Assembly (NCBI GenBank): GCA_947624315.1
Contig: CANQJU010000002.1
Coordinates: 1-31,669 of the forward strand
From: an uncultured Bacilli bacterium
Lineage (GTDB): Bacteria; Bacillota_I; Bacilli_A; ML615J-28; CAG-698
DNA length: 31,669 nt
Reading direction: 5' to 3'
Made by a program: the position numbers and the translations under genes. Below, piece by piece: positions 7,285-15,580 of the stretch (within the stretch, counting starts at the first letter, position 1; each line of letters opens with the position of its first letter). The notes below the pieces were generated by a model, which saw only the letters and a program-made list of their open reading frames with translations, did not search any database and was not told the DNA's origin.

Positions 7285-8619
7285 TTAATGAATTGTAATA
7301 TTTTTCAATGAAAATACTTTAATTTGATACTCGCCATCAAAATAATCAACTACTCCCTTAACATCAAGAGTTTTTCCCTCAAACATTTCACTTGTAACCA
7401 AGTCATTGTTTTCATCATATAACACAACAGTACGAACTTGAATTGTATAACCATTAATCTCACAAGTAATAGTCATAGCTCCTTTTGAAGAACTATCATC
7501 ATTAGTTGTTGTATAAATACTTTTAACAACTAAGTTATTTAAACTAACACTTGTATTCATAATTAATTCAGCATAACTAAATTCTTTTGTTTGGTCATCA
7601 AATTCAATACTTACTTTACCGCTAGTAAATTTTTCTGGATCGATTTCGGTATAGTTTGGATTATGTCCTTCCTCAATTAATTTTAAATTTTCTTCAGGAT
7701 TAGGAGTAAATGGTAAGTATTTAACATCGGAAATTTGATAAGTTCCACCAGTTTCATAGTATGAAACCTTTCCAACAATCCTTACTAAATTACCAACGCT
7801 TAATATTTTTATACCATCGCCATTTAAATTGAATCCATAGTAAACACTAATTCCATAATAAAGTCCAGTTTCTGGATCATAGCTTTCAACATAAGCGCTA
7901 TTGCTATAATTTCTAATAACAACCGCCTCAAAAGCTACTTTAACTCCATTATATTCTTCAATATTACAACGCAATTCTTTTAAAGTGATTTCTTTTGCTT
8001 CACCATAATAGAAATCAGGATCTTTCCCATCAGAATACATATTAAGTTTTTGTGTACGAGCTTGAGATAAAGCTTGTAAACAAACCTCTCCATAACGAGT
8101 ACTACCTGTACCTGAAGCAAAGGCTAATCCATTTTGTAATATCTCTAAATTTAAATTACGATATTCACTACTGCTATCTTCTTTGTACCATACCCAAACA
8201 AGTAAACGGGTACTTGTTCCATCGATATTCCATTTACTATCATTAGATTCAACAATTATAGATACTGCTTTTTCTAATTTTGATTTAGTAAAATTAGCAG
8301 CTTTCTTGCCCCAAGGTTCAATATTACCTGTAGATTCAGGAGTATCAATAGCTAAATAACGTGCTTTTAAAACTCCGTCTTCACTTATTGTTTTTGGGCA
8401 GTAGAAATGTGTTGTATCACCATCAACAAAGTTTTTAACAGTTACTTCTTGTTTAACTGTTTCACTTGTCATATCCAATTTTAATTGACTTGCATAATCA
8501 ATGTCTTCTTGTTCTGGTGGGTCAACAATTGGAGGGTCAACAGGTTTGCAAGATGCAGCGACTAAACCAGCCACTAACATCATTGCAATAAATAATATAA
8601 TTTTAAATGATTTTTTCAT
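7285..8619 (-). CDS. Surface lipoprotein thermonuclease (SNase domain) with C-terminal OB-like modules
   Basis: Secreted, lipid-anchored nuclease of 444 aa. The signal peptide ends in AASC (Cys24), followed by a Pro-rich linker. The staphylococcal-nuclease domain covers about 58-200 and keeps the catalytic set: Asp66 and Asp68 in VDGDT, Arg87 and Asp92/Thr93/Glu95 in RYLAIDTPE, and Arg138, matching Arg35, Glu43 and Arg87 of the Staphylococcus enzyme. It should be a Ca-dependent, sugar-nonspecific nuclease. Two OB-like modules follow (about 206-300 and 345-443), related in pattern to those of the next gene. It lies between the transporter's binding protein (25 bp upstream) and the OB lipoprotein, so it probably feeds the transporter. 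The Shine-Dalgarno sequence is weak (AAAGAAA). Confidence 0.9.
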   Translation of the reverse strand: MKKSFKIILFIAMMLVAGLVAASCKPVDPPIVDPPEQEDIDYASQLKLDMTSETVKQEVTVKNFVDGDTTHFYCPKTISEDGVLKARYLAIDTPESTGNIEPWGKKAANFTKSKLEKAVSIIVESNDSKWNIDGTSTRLLVWVWYKEDSSSEYRNLNLEILQNGLAFASGTGSTRYGEVCLQALSQARTQKLNMYSDGKDPDFYYGEAKEITLKELRCNIEEYNGVKVAFEAVVIRNYSNSAYVESYDPETGLYYGISVYYGFNLNGDGIKILSVGNLVRIVGKVSYYETGGTYQISDVKYLPFTPNPEENLKLIEEGHNPNYTEIDPEKFTSGKVSIEFDDQTKEFSYAELIMNTSVSLNNLVVKSIYTTTNDDSSSKGAMTITCEINGYTIQVRTVVLYDENNDLVTSEMFEGKTLDVKGVVDYFDGEYQIKVFSLKNITIH

Positions 8620-8644
8620 ATTAATTTCTTTCGATAATTTTTAT

Positions 8645-10060
8645 TTAAATTGCATATTCACATTCATCAATTGCATCTTTGAAAGCTTTAGCGATAAATG
8701 CATCAATATCTTTTGATGTATCAGGAAGAACTTTATCAATTAAAGCACCTACTTCATCACGAGCTTTAGATGAACCATAGAATGCAGGAGAAGTATAATA
8801 TGCTTCTTCTTGTTCTAAGCAAACTTTAGCGCTTAAATAAGCAATGTATTCTTTTCCATTAGCTTTAGCCATATTTTCTTGCCATACAGGGTTTTCACTA
8901 ACAGATTTGATAACTGGAATATAACCAGATACAGATGCAAATGCAGCTTGGAAGTTAACATTTGTTGTTAAGAATTTAACAAATAACCATGAAGCAACAA
9001 CTTCTTGAGGGTTATCTTTCTTGAAAATACAAACGCTTGGTCCTTGAGAAATAACTTTAGGATTTTGAGGATTTGCTTGAGGAATTGTAGCAATACCAGT
9101 TTCAAATCTATAAGTTGTATTTCCTTCACTATCTGTGTCAGCAGGAACTTGGTGAGTTGCACCAGCAGAAGAACCTATTGACATATAACTTCTAATTTTA
9201 TCAGTTGAAATGAACAATCCAGATGTATATGCACCATATAATCCTTGAGTTGTTACATAACCTTTTTCATACCATTCATGGAATCTCTTAACAAAGGCAC
9301 GGTTTTCAGCATTGTCAAATAAGAAATGATTTCCAGTTGCTGAAGTATAAGGAGTACCTAATTGTTCGCACATTGTAATAAACCAGTTAGCAGATGAGTC
9401 ATATCCAAGAGGAATTGAATCAGGATCTATTTCTTTAATTTTTTTACATACATCTTCCATTTCATCCCAAGTTGTTGGAACTTTGATATTATTTGCATCA
9501 AAGAATGTCTTATCATAATATAATACTTCAGTTGATTTAGAGAATGGCATACTATACATTAATCCGTCACCAAATTGACGTCCTTCTTCATAATAACCTT
9601 CAATGAAATCAGCTTTTTGTGCATCAGTTAAACCAATAATAGCGCCTTCTCCAGCGTTAGAATTACTATCAGGAATCTTAGAATCAATTAAGTTATCTAA
9701 TGTAACTACAGCTTTTGCTAAGTTATACAAAGCTATATGGTCAGGATAACAATAAGCAATATTTGGTTGATTCTTTTGAGTAATTTCAGTATTAATACGG
9801 TCTCTTACATCATCATAACCACCAACAGATTCATAATTAACTGTAATGTTTGGATAGATTTTATTGAACTCAGCAATATAAGTATCTAAAACAGGAGTTA
9901 AATTTGTACCCATTGTATGATAGAAAGTAATTGTAACTTTAGAACCATCATATCCTTCTTCAGGAACATCAAAGTTAGGCATTGCGCGTTTTTTAGCACA
10001 ACCTACAAGCACGAATGCTATAAACAAAAGCATAACTAAAAATAAACTTCTCTTTTTCAT
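8645..10060 (-). CDS. ABC transporter substrate-binding lipoprotein (family 1, UgpB/MalE-like)
   Basis: 471-aa extracytoplasmic binding protein. The signal peptide has lipobox LVGC (Cys21), then VTITFYHTMG, the typical first strand of family 1 solute-binding proteins, and the FNKIYPNITVNYE segment. The central PFSKSTEVLYYDKTFFDANNIKVPTTWDE region and late WLFVKFLTT are also characteristic. The family binds carbohydrates or glycerol phosphates and related compounds; the ligand cannot be read from sequence. It is 58 bp downstream of the second permease and directly before the nuclease lipoprotein, which suggests it presents a product of extracellular nucleic-acid breakdown to the permeases. A plain sugar or glycerophosphodiester substrate remains possible. 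Confidence 0.93.
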   Translation of the reverse strand: MKKRSLFLVMLLFIAFVLVGCAKKRAMPNFDVPEEGYDGSKVTITFYHTMGTNLTPVLDTYIAEFNKIYPNITVNYESVGGYDDVRDRINTEITQKNQPNIAYCYPDHIALYNLAKAVVTLDNLIDSKIPDSNSNAGEGAIIGLTDAQKADFIEGYYEEGRQFGDGLMYSMPFSKSTEVLYYDKTFFDANNIKVPTTWDEMEDVCKKIKEIDPDSIPLGYDSSANWFITMCEQLGTPYTSATGNHFLFDNAENRAFVKRFHEWYEKGYVTTQGLYGAYTSGLFISTDKIRSYMSIGSSAGATHQVPADTDSEGNTTYRFETGIATIPQANPQNPKVISQGPSVCIFKKDNPQEVVASWLFVKFLTTNVNFQAAFASVSGYIPVIKSVSENPVWQENMAKANGKEYIAYLSAKVCLEQEEAYYTSPAFYGSSKARDEVGALIDKVLPDTSKDIDAFIAKAFKDAIDECEYAI

Positions 10061-10118
10061 TTTTTACCCTTTCTTAGAAATATATTTATTTATTTGAATT
10101 AGTTTGAAAACTTAATTC

Positions 10119-11111
10119 CTAACCTTTAATACCGCTACGACTTACACCCTTCATTATGTATTTTCTTAAAAAGATAAATATTAAGAATAATGGAAAGGAA
10201 ACAATCGCAACAGCTGCCATTTGTCGTGGCATATTTGTTTCACCACTTGCATCAGTAAATGCATTACGCAAACCATTTGTAATCATTCTATGTGCTTCAT
10301 CATTAGCAACTAGATTTGGCCAAATATATGAGTTCCAAGCACCCATCATCTTTAAAATTGTAATAGAAATTAAAGTAGGAAGGGCTAATGGAATCATAAC
10401 TTTCCACAAATATTTTATATCACTTGTTCCATCAACTTTAGCAGCTAAATATAATTCATTAGGAATTTGCATAAAATTCTGTCTTAACAAATATATATAA
10501 AAGACACTAACTAAGAACGGAACAATCAACGCTGTAAATGTATGCGTCCACCCGAATGCTGTAACAGTTCCATAGTTTGTAATTGTAAATAATTCACCAG
10601 GAATCATCATTGTTGCAAGCAATGCTCCAAACAATGCATTCTTTCCTTTGAATTCAAGTCTAGCAAAAGCAAACGCTGTTAAGACAGTAATTACTAATGA
10701 TAGAGCTGTTGAAACAACACCAACAAATAATGTATTTAAGAACAATCTACCAAGATTGGCAACTTGAAAGGCATCAGCATAATTTGAGAACATCAATCTT
10801 CTTGGCCACATTGTTGGAACAGCTAATTTATATTCCTCAACAGACTTTAAAGATGAGTTTATCATCCAATAGAATGGGAACAAAACTATAATAGCCATAA
10901 AAATCAAGAAAGCATATATAGCAACTTTAACAAGTATTTTTACAACTTTTTGTTTGTTAGAAACATGTTCCAAATTGGCTTCATGCATAACATTTAAGGA
11001 AGTAGCTTCTTTAGTATTCTCTTTTGATTCAACTTCAAGAGTACTTTCTTCTTTTTCAACTTCAAGCGGTTGTTGCTCTTCTATAATTTTATTTTCTTTA
11101 TTTTCTACCAT
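10119..11111 (-). CDS. ABC transporter permease (UgpE/MalG-like) with long acidic N-terminal tail
   Basis: Inner-membrane subunit of the importer, 330 aa. Six membrane segments begin at about residue 65, and the EAA loop that docks on the ATPase is intact (YLAAKVDGTSD...IPLALP). The C-terminus ...MKGVSRSGIKG is typical of MalG/UgpE. Unusual is a cytoplasmic N-terminal extension of about 55 residues, very rich in Glu and Lys, absent from ordinary 270-290-aa members. I chose ATG 11111, 8 bp after AAGAGG; the in-frame GTG 11120 overlaps the ribosome site. It follows the other permease by 12 bp. Confidence 0.93.
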   Translation of the reverse strand: MVENKENKIIEEQQPLEVEKEESTLEVESKENTKEATSLNVMHEANLEHVSNKQKVVKILVKVAIYAFLIFMAIIVLFPFYWMINSSLKSVEEYKLAVPTMWPRRLMFSNYADAFQVANLGRLFLNTLFVGVVSTALSLVITVLTAFAFARLEFKGKNALFGALLATMMIPGELFTITNYGTVTAFGWTHTFTALIVPFLVSVFYIYLLRQNFMQIPNELYLAAKVDGTSDIKYLWKVMIPLALPTLISITILKMMGAWNSYIWPNLVANDEAHRMITNGLRNAFTDASGETNMPRQMAAVAIVSFPLFLIFIFLRKYIMKGVSRSGIKG

Positions 11112-11123
11112 AGTGAGCACCTC

Positions 11124-12053
11124 TTAATAATGTGTTCTCTTTTTGCCGACATATAGGTTAACCATAGTAACAGCAAAAATAATAACAAATAGAATTAATG
11201 CAGCCGCACTTGCACGACCTTGTTGAAGGTTAGGCAACGCATCATATATAAATCCAACAATAGTATTCAAACGTCCTTTATCACTAGCAGGTCCCATTGA
11301 ATCGCCAAATACACCGACAATGCTTGAATACTCTTTAAATCCACCAATAAATCCAGTAATAACAACATAAGCAATCATTGGTGAAAGTAGAGGAACAGTT
11401 ATTCTTGTAAATGTTCTAAATCTTGATGTACCATCAATTTTTGCAGCTTCATAATATTGTTTATTTACGCTTTGTAATCCACCTAATAAAATTAAAATCT
11501 TAAATGGTAAGGCATTCCAAACGATATAAATAACCATAACAATCATATTGGTAGTATAAGTTGAAGATGTATTAATCCAGTCAATAGGATTAAATCCCAA
11601 AGCCATTAATAGGTTGTTAACAACACCTGGAGTATTAAAATTAGCAATTGTACCAACAATATTAAACATTGCTGCGAATACCATACCAATAGCAATTGAG
11701 TTTGTTACATATGGTAAAAAGAAGATTGTTTGGAAAAATCTACTTAATGGCTTAATTGAATTTAAGCATACAGCAATTATTAAAGCTAAAATTGTTGATA
11801 GAGGGACAGTAATAACACACAACAAAGTTGTTGTTAATAAGGCTCTCTTAAATTCTTTATAACGTAATATTCTTGTAAAATTCTGAATTCCTATACTAAA
11901 AGTGGCTCCACCAATTTCGCTTTGCAAACTGTAATTGTTTAAGAATGCCATTCTAATAGTATTAATAATTGGCCATACAGTAAAAATTAATAATAAAATG
12001 ATTGCTGGCGCTAAATAAAGCCAAGCCTTCCATTGATGCTTACTGTCAACCAT
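11124..12053 (-). CDS. ABC transporter permease (UgpA/MalF-like)
   Basis: Inner-membrane partner of the UgpE-like permease, 309 aa with six membrane segments. The first (LYLAPAIILLLIFTVWPII) and the EAA loop (YYEAAKIDGTSRFRTF...VPLLSP) are diagnostic. It lacks the large periplasmic insertion of enteric MalF and so resembles UgpA and MsmF. Its ATG lies one base after the stop of the ATPase gene, and its ribosome site GAGGT is inside that gene's last codons, so the two are translationally coupled. Confidence 0.94.
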   Translation of the reverse strand: MVDSKHQWKAWLYLAPAIILLLIFTVWPIINTIRMAFLNNYSLQSEIGGATFSIGIQNFTRILRYKEFKRALLTTTLLCVITVPLSTILALIIAVCLNSIKPLSRFFQTIFFLPYVTNSIAIGMVFAAMFNIVGTIANFNTPGVVNNLLMALGFNPIDWINTSSTYTTNMIVMVIYIVWNALPFKILILLGGLQSVNKQYYEAAKIDGTSRFRTFTRITVPLLSPMIAYVVITGFIGGFKEYSSIVGVFGDSMGPASDKGRLNTIVGFIYDALPNLQQGRASAAALILFVIIFAVTMVNLYVGKKRTHY

Positions 12054-12054
12054 T

Positions 12055-13158
12055 TTATTTTACCTCATCTAAATATATTCTCTCTTCTGTTTCAGCATCA
12101 AAGATAAATACTTTATGTGGTTTCAATGAGAATTTAACTTCCTCAGCACCATCTAATTTAACATCAGCATCAACAATTGAACGAATAATTGGATTTTGTG
12201 ATGCAGCATTTGATGAAACGATTGATACATCACGACCCATAACTTCTATATTTTGAACCTTGCATGTAAGTGGGCCTTTTGGATCAACAATAAATCCTTC
12301 AGGTCTAATTCCTACAAATACTTTTTTGTCAGGAACATTGCTTACATTCATAACTTTTTCTTCTCCAATAAATAAAGATCCATTTTTAACTTCACCATCA
12401 AATACATTGATAGGAGGAGTTCCTAAGAATTTAGCAACAAATAAGTTTTTAGGATTGTCATAAACATCTTGAGGTTTATCGATTTGTTGAACAACACCTA
12501 GTTTCATAACAACGATTAAATCAGAAATACTCATCGCTTCTTCTTGATCGTGAGTTACGAAGATAGTTGTAATCTTTGTCTCCTTTTGAATTCTTTTAAT
12601 TTCTTCACGTGTTTGTAAACGTAAGCGCGCATCCAAATTTGATAATGGTTCATCAAGCAATAATACACGAGGCATCTTTACTAAAGCTCTAGCAATAGCG
12701 ACACGTTGTTGTTGACCACCAGATAACTCACTTGGTTTACGATCCATTAATTCATCAATCTGAACAAGTTTAGCAGCTTCATATGCTCTGTCAAGCATTT
12801 CCTCTTTAGACAATTTATCTGCTCCTTTTAAGTTTTGTAATGGGAACAAAATATTTTGTTTAACAGTCATATGAGGATATAAAGCATAGTTTTGGAAAAC
12901 TAATCCAACTCCTCTATTTTCAGGAGTTAACTCAGTAACATCATCATCACCAAAAAAAATCCTGCCGCTAGTTGGTTTCTGTAACCCGCTTAACATATAA
13001 AGCGTTGTACTTTTACCACAACCAGATGGTCCTAAAAGCCCGATTAGCTTTCCATCGGGGATAGTAAAAGTAAAGTCGTTAACAGCCACAACTTCTTCAG
13101 GATTTTTCTTGTTTCTACTAGGAAAAATTTTCGTCAAGTTTTGCAATCTAACTTCCAT
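12055..13158 (-). CDS. ABC transporter ATP-binding protein (UgpC/MsmK/MalK type)
   Basis: Cytoplasmic ATPase that powers the importer, 367 aa. Walker A GPSGCGKST (43-51), Q-loop Gln89 (FQNYALYP), signature LSGGQQQR (145-152), Walker B VLLLDEP (165-171) and the switch His203 (THDQEEA) are all intact. The last 130 residues form the TOBE-type regulatory domain typical of sugar and glycerol-phosphate importers (VGIRPEGF). First gene of the six-gene operon behind a strong promoter at 13230-13258. The ribosome site AGAGAGG is about 14 bp from the ATG, longer than usual. Confidence 0.95.
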   Translation of the reverse strand: MEVRLQNLTKIFPSRNKKNPEEVVAVNDFTFTIPDGKLIGLLGPSGCGKSTTLYMLSGLQKPTSGRIFFGDDDVTELTPENRGVGLVFQNYALYPHMTVKQNILFPLQNLKGADKLSKEEMLDRAYEAAKLVQIDELMDRKPSELSGGQQQRVAIARALVKMPRVLLLDEPLSNLDARLRLQTREEIKRIQKETKITTIFVTHDQEEAMSISDLIVVMKLGVVQQIDKPQDVYDNPKNLFVAKFLGTPPINVFDGEVKNGSLFIGEEKVMNVSNVPDKKVFVGIRPEGFIVDPKGPLTCKVQNIEVMGRDVSIVSSNAASQNPIIRSIVDADVKLDGAEEVKFSLKPHKVFIFDAETEERIYLDEVK

Positions 13159-13229
13159 AATACTTATTTATTCCTCTCTGAATTATTATTTATTGAAGAC
13201 TTTTATAAATTAAAATCTCCATTAGACTT

Positions 13230-13258
13230 ATTATAACAAAAAATAAAATTTTTTTCAA
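13230..13258 (-). promoter_or_regulatory. Promoter of the ABC transporter-nuclease operon
   Basis: Minus-strand TTGAAA (13253-13258), 17-bp spacer ending in TGT, then perfect TATAAT (13230-13235): a strong extended -10 promoter. The leader to the ATPase ATG is about 65 nt. No operator palindrome is obvious next to it. Confidence 0.8.
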
Positions 13259-13356
13259 CCCTTTATCAAAAATAAATTAAATGAATGTTTAAAGATGTCA
13301 TATTTTTTATTTTTTAAAAAACTAATTCAGATATTTATCTAAAAGATTTTTTCCTA

Positions 13357-14142
13357 TTAAAAATATTTTTTTGTTTCGGCTTCATTTTTTGAATATTCTT
13401 TTTTTGCAGCCAATAATTCTTCTTCACTATAATAGATCATTTGACTTGATTTATCAACAACCACTGTACCAGACATTAAATCATGAATTAAACATTTATT
13501 TTTATTGGCAAAAAGCAAAACAATTTGTGTGATTAAAATGGCTCCCATAATAATGACTCCAAAAATGCCAGCACTGCCAAATATCATCATAATAATTATA
13601 TAAACTGGTATCATTGTTTCAATTGTAAATTTCCCTAAAAAGCTTCTAATAAAAAGCATTAATGGAGTAATACGAACACAATTTTCCTTCACCAAACATA
13701 TACCGAAAATCTTCTTTCCCAAGGTTTGTCCATTTTTAAAAATGAGTGGAAGTATAAATTCAACAATTAAAACTCCTACTAATATTCCTCCAGTAACCAT
13801 CAATAAAGTTAAATTAATAATCAAATTATATTGATAAACTAATTCTTTATCTTGAGCAAGAACTTTGTCGAAATCTATATATACTTGTTTTTCTTCATCG
13901 CTTAAAGCTTGGTATTGTTCTTCAGAAATATCAAAACTAATTCCATGTTCCTCTTCATATGACTCAATAAGCTCGTTCATACGATTTTCATATTTTTGAT
14001 AATGACTATCAAAATTGGTAATTAGAGAAAGCAATAAAATTATACCACTAGCAATAATAACAGTCATAATCATATCTAAAAGATATGCTGAAAATCTTTT
14101 TAGTAAACTCGCTTTTTCTAAGGTAAACAAGCTTTTATTCAT
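13357..14142 (-). CDS. RDD family membrane protein
   Basis: Integral membrane protein of 261 aa of the RDD family, whose exact roles are mostly unknown (some members are linked to ion or osmotic homeostasis). The N-terminal segment has Arg16, Ala19 and Asp23 (RFSAYLLD), GQTLGKKIFGI sits in the middle, and IHDLMSGTVVV closes the domain. A charged stretch of about 60 residues (roughly 43-100), rich in Glu and Tyr, lies between the first two membrane helices and is longer than in typical members. I chose ATG 14142, with AAAGGAG in the end of the thioesterase gene; the two genes overlap by 8 bp. Confidence 0.85.
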   Translation of the reverse strand: MNKSLFTLEKASLLKRFSAYLLDMIMTVIIASGIILLLSLITNFDSHYQKYENRMNELIESYEEEHGISFDISEEQYQALSDEEKQVYIDFDKVLAQDKELVYQYNLIINLTLLMVTGGILVGVLIVEFILPLIFKNGQTLGKKIFGICLVKENCVRITPLMLFIRSFLGKFTIETMIPVYIIIMMIFGSAGIFGVIIMGAILITQIVLLFANKNKCLIHDLMSGTVVVDKSSQMIYYSEEELLAAKKEYSKNEAETKKYF

Positions 14143-14563
14143 AATGATCTCCTTTATCAATTAATTCTTTTATTTTTTCATCAAGCTTTGGAAAAGTCTT
14201 TTTTAAAATAATTGGTTTATTATTTTTATCAACAAAACAATGTTTAGTTTTTCCAACTAAAACTAATTCATTGGTTTTTTGATTTATCATTGTATATTTA
14301 ATAATTAGTTTTACACCTTTAAACTCTTCAATTGCACACTTTATTTCTACAAAATCATCAAAGGTTGTTGGGGTTTTAAAATCACATTCAACACCAATAA
14401 CAGGAGAGATGATTCCTTCTTTTTCTAAAGTAGCATAGCCACAACCAATTTGTTCTAAAAAGTCAACTCTTGCTTCTTCCATCCACCGTATATAATTGGA
14501 ATGATGAGTAATTCCCATTTTATCTGTTTCATAATATTGAACATGATGAATATATGTTTTCAT
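14135..14563 (-). CDS. Acyl-CoA thioesterase, YbgC/4HBT hotdog family
   Basis: Small hotdog-fold thioesterase, 142 aa, expected to hydrolyse acyl-CoA or acyl-ACP in the cytoplasm. The N-terminal signature QYYETDKMGITHHSNYIRW carries the catalytic-type Asp14 of the 4-hydroxybenzoyl-CoA thioesterase/YbgC group. ATG 14563 is chosen because GGAG lies 6 bp before it; the in-frame ATG at 14575 is part of that site. It is transcribed from its own promoter (14585-14613) with the RDD gene. The natural substrate cannot be read from the sequence. Confidence 0.9.
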   Translation of the reverse strand: MKTYIHHVQYYETDKMGITHHSNYIRWMEEARVDFLEQIGCGYATLEKEGIISPVIGVECDFKTPTTFDDFVEIKCAIEEFKGVKLIIKYTMINQKTNELVLVGKTKHCFVDKNNKPIILKKTFPKLDEKIKELIDKGDHYE

Positions 14564-14584
14564 ATTTTTCTCCATTTTTTTATA

Positions 14585-14613
14585 ATTATATCATTTTTTC
14601 TTATATATTTCAA
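14585..14613 (-). promoter_or_regulatory. Promoter of thioesterase-RDD operon
   Basis: Minus-strand TTGAAA (14608-14613), 17-bp spacer ending in TGA, perfect TATAAT (14585-14590). It starts right behind the recR terminator. Confidence 0.8.
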
Positions 14614-14617
14614 TTAC

Positions 14618-14649
14618 AAAAAAAGTCATAAGAGATATTCCCTTATGAC
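14618..14649 (-). terminator. Terminator of the dnaX-ybaB-recR operon
   Basis: Minus-strand GTCATAAG (14642-14649) pairs with CTTATGAC (14625-14632) and is followed by seven T residues (14618-14624), five bases after the recR stop. Confidence 0.85.
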
Positions 14650-14654
14650 AATTA

Positions 14655-15251
14655 TTACATTTTAGTTCTTCCTTCTAAAGCTTTAATTAAAGTTACCTCA
14701 TCAGCATATTCAATATCACCACCAGCAGGTAGTCCATAGCCAATTCTTGTAACATTAACTCCTTCTTTTTCCAAAAGTATTTTTATATATTGAGCAGTTA
14801 TTTCTCCATCCATACTACCACTAATAGCAATAATAACTTCTGATATATTTTCATTTTTAACTCTTTCGGTTAATTTATCTAGATTAATATCATCACTAGT
14901 AGTACCATTGGTTAAAGAAATAAGTCCATTCAATGTATGATATTTACCATAGTATTGTCCTGTTTTTTCAAACATAACAATGTCTCTAGTATCAGAAACA
15001 ACTAACAAAGTATTATCGCGATGTTTATCTTTACAGATATCACAAACATCCATATCTGTATAGCAACCGCAAATAGCACACTTTTTGGTTTTCTTATTTA
15101 TCTCTTTTAAACATTCGCTGAATTTTTCAACATCTTCTTTAGAACATTTTTGAATGGTAAAAAAGGCTAATCGTTCGGCTGTTTTAGGGCCTATTCCCGG
15201 ATACATTTGAAAGCATTCAATTAAATCTTCCAACGCCTTGTAGTATTTCAT
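14655..15251 (-). CDS. recR: Recombination protein RecR
   Basis: Works with RecF and RecO in loading RecA at gapped DNA. The 198-aa length is standard. A helix-hairpin-helix segment (MYPGIGPKTAERLAF, about 16-30), a zinc finger with Cys58, Cys61, Cys70 and Cys73, and a Toprim domain (VVSDTRD ... SGSMDGE) ending in GLPAGGDIEYADEVTL are all in order. It lies 3 bp after ybaB as in Bacillus (dnaX-yaaK-recR). The GGAGG site is rather far (13 bp) from the ATG. Confidence 0.97.
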   Translation of the reverse strand: MKYYKALEDLIECFQMYPGIGPKTAERLAFFTIQKCSKEDVEKFSECLKEINKKTKKCAICGCYTDMDVCDICKDKHRDNTLLVVSDTRDIVMFEKTGQYYGKYHTLNGLISLTNGTTSDDINLDKLTERVKNENISEVIIAISGSMDGEITAQYIKILLEKEGVNVTRIGYGLPAGGDIEYADEVTLIKALEGRTKM

Positions 15252-15254
15252 TGT

Positions 15255-15569
15255 CTAGAATAAACCTCCAAAGCCACCTAGCATACTATTATATTTTTCC
15301 ATTCTTTCTTTAGTTGTCTTTTCAATATCTTTATATGCTTGATTACAAGCAGCAACAATCATTTCACTAAGCATTTCAATATCTTCTTTTGATTCAATTT
15401 CAAAATCATCTTCAACATTAATTGCTTTAATTTCTTTAGTCCCATATACTTCTACATTAACAACTCCGCCAGCAGAAGCATAAAAAACAGTGTTTTCGAT
15501 TTCTCGTTGCGTTTCAAGCATTTCATCTTGCATCTTTTTTATTTTTTTCATTAAAACTTGTTGATTCAT
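15255..15569 (-). CDS. ybaB: Nucleoid-associated protein, YbaB/EbfC family
   Basis: Small dimeric DNA-binding protein, 104 aa, the usual length. It starts with the helix NQQVLMKKIKKMQDEM, has the family segment ASAGGVVNVEVYGTKEIKAINV, and ends in a Met/Gly-rich tail (MLGGFGGLF). It sits between dnaX and recR as in most bacteria and has an AAGGAG site before the ATG. Confidence 0.95.
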   Translation of the reverse strand: MNQQVLMKKIKKMQDEMLETQREIENTVFYASAGGVVNVEVYGTKEIKAINVEDDFEIESKEDIEMLSEMIVAACNQAYKDIEKTTKERMEKYNSMLGGFGGLF

Positions 15570-15580
15570 TATTTTTCTCC

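Noticed and set aside
8645..13158. Calling the transporter a maltose or sn-glycerol-3-phosphate importer by gene name
   Set aside because: The subunits fit that family, but the ligand cannot be read from sequence and the operon context with a nuclease points elsewhere, so no gene symbols were given.
13345..13372. Short repeat TTCCTATTAAAAATA also seen near 25901
   Set aside because: A 15-bp match in very AT-rich intergenic DNA, with no shared context, is likely chance.
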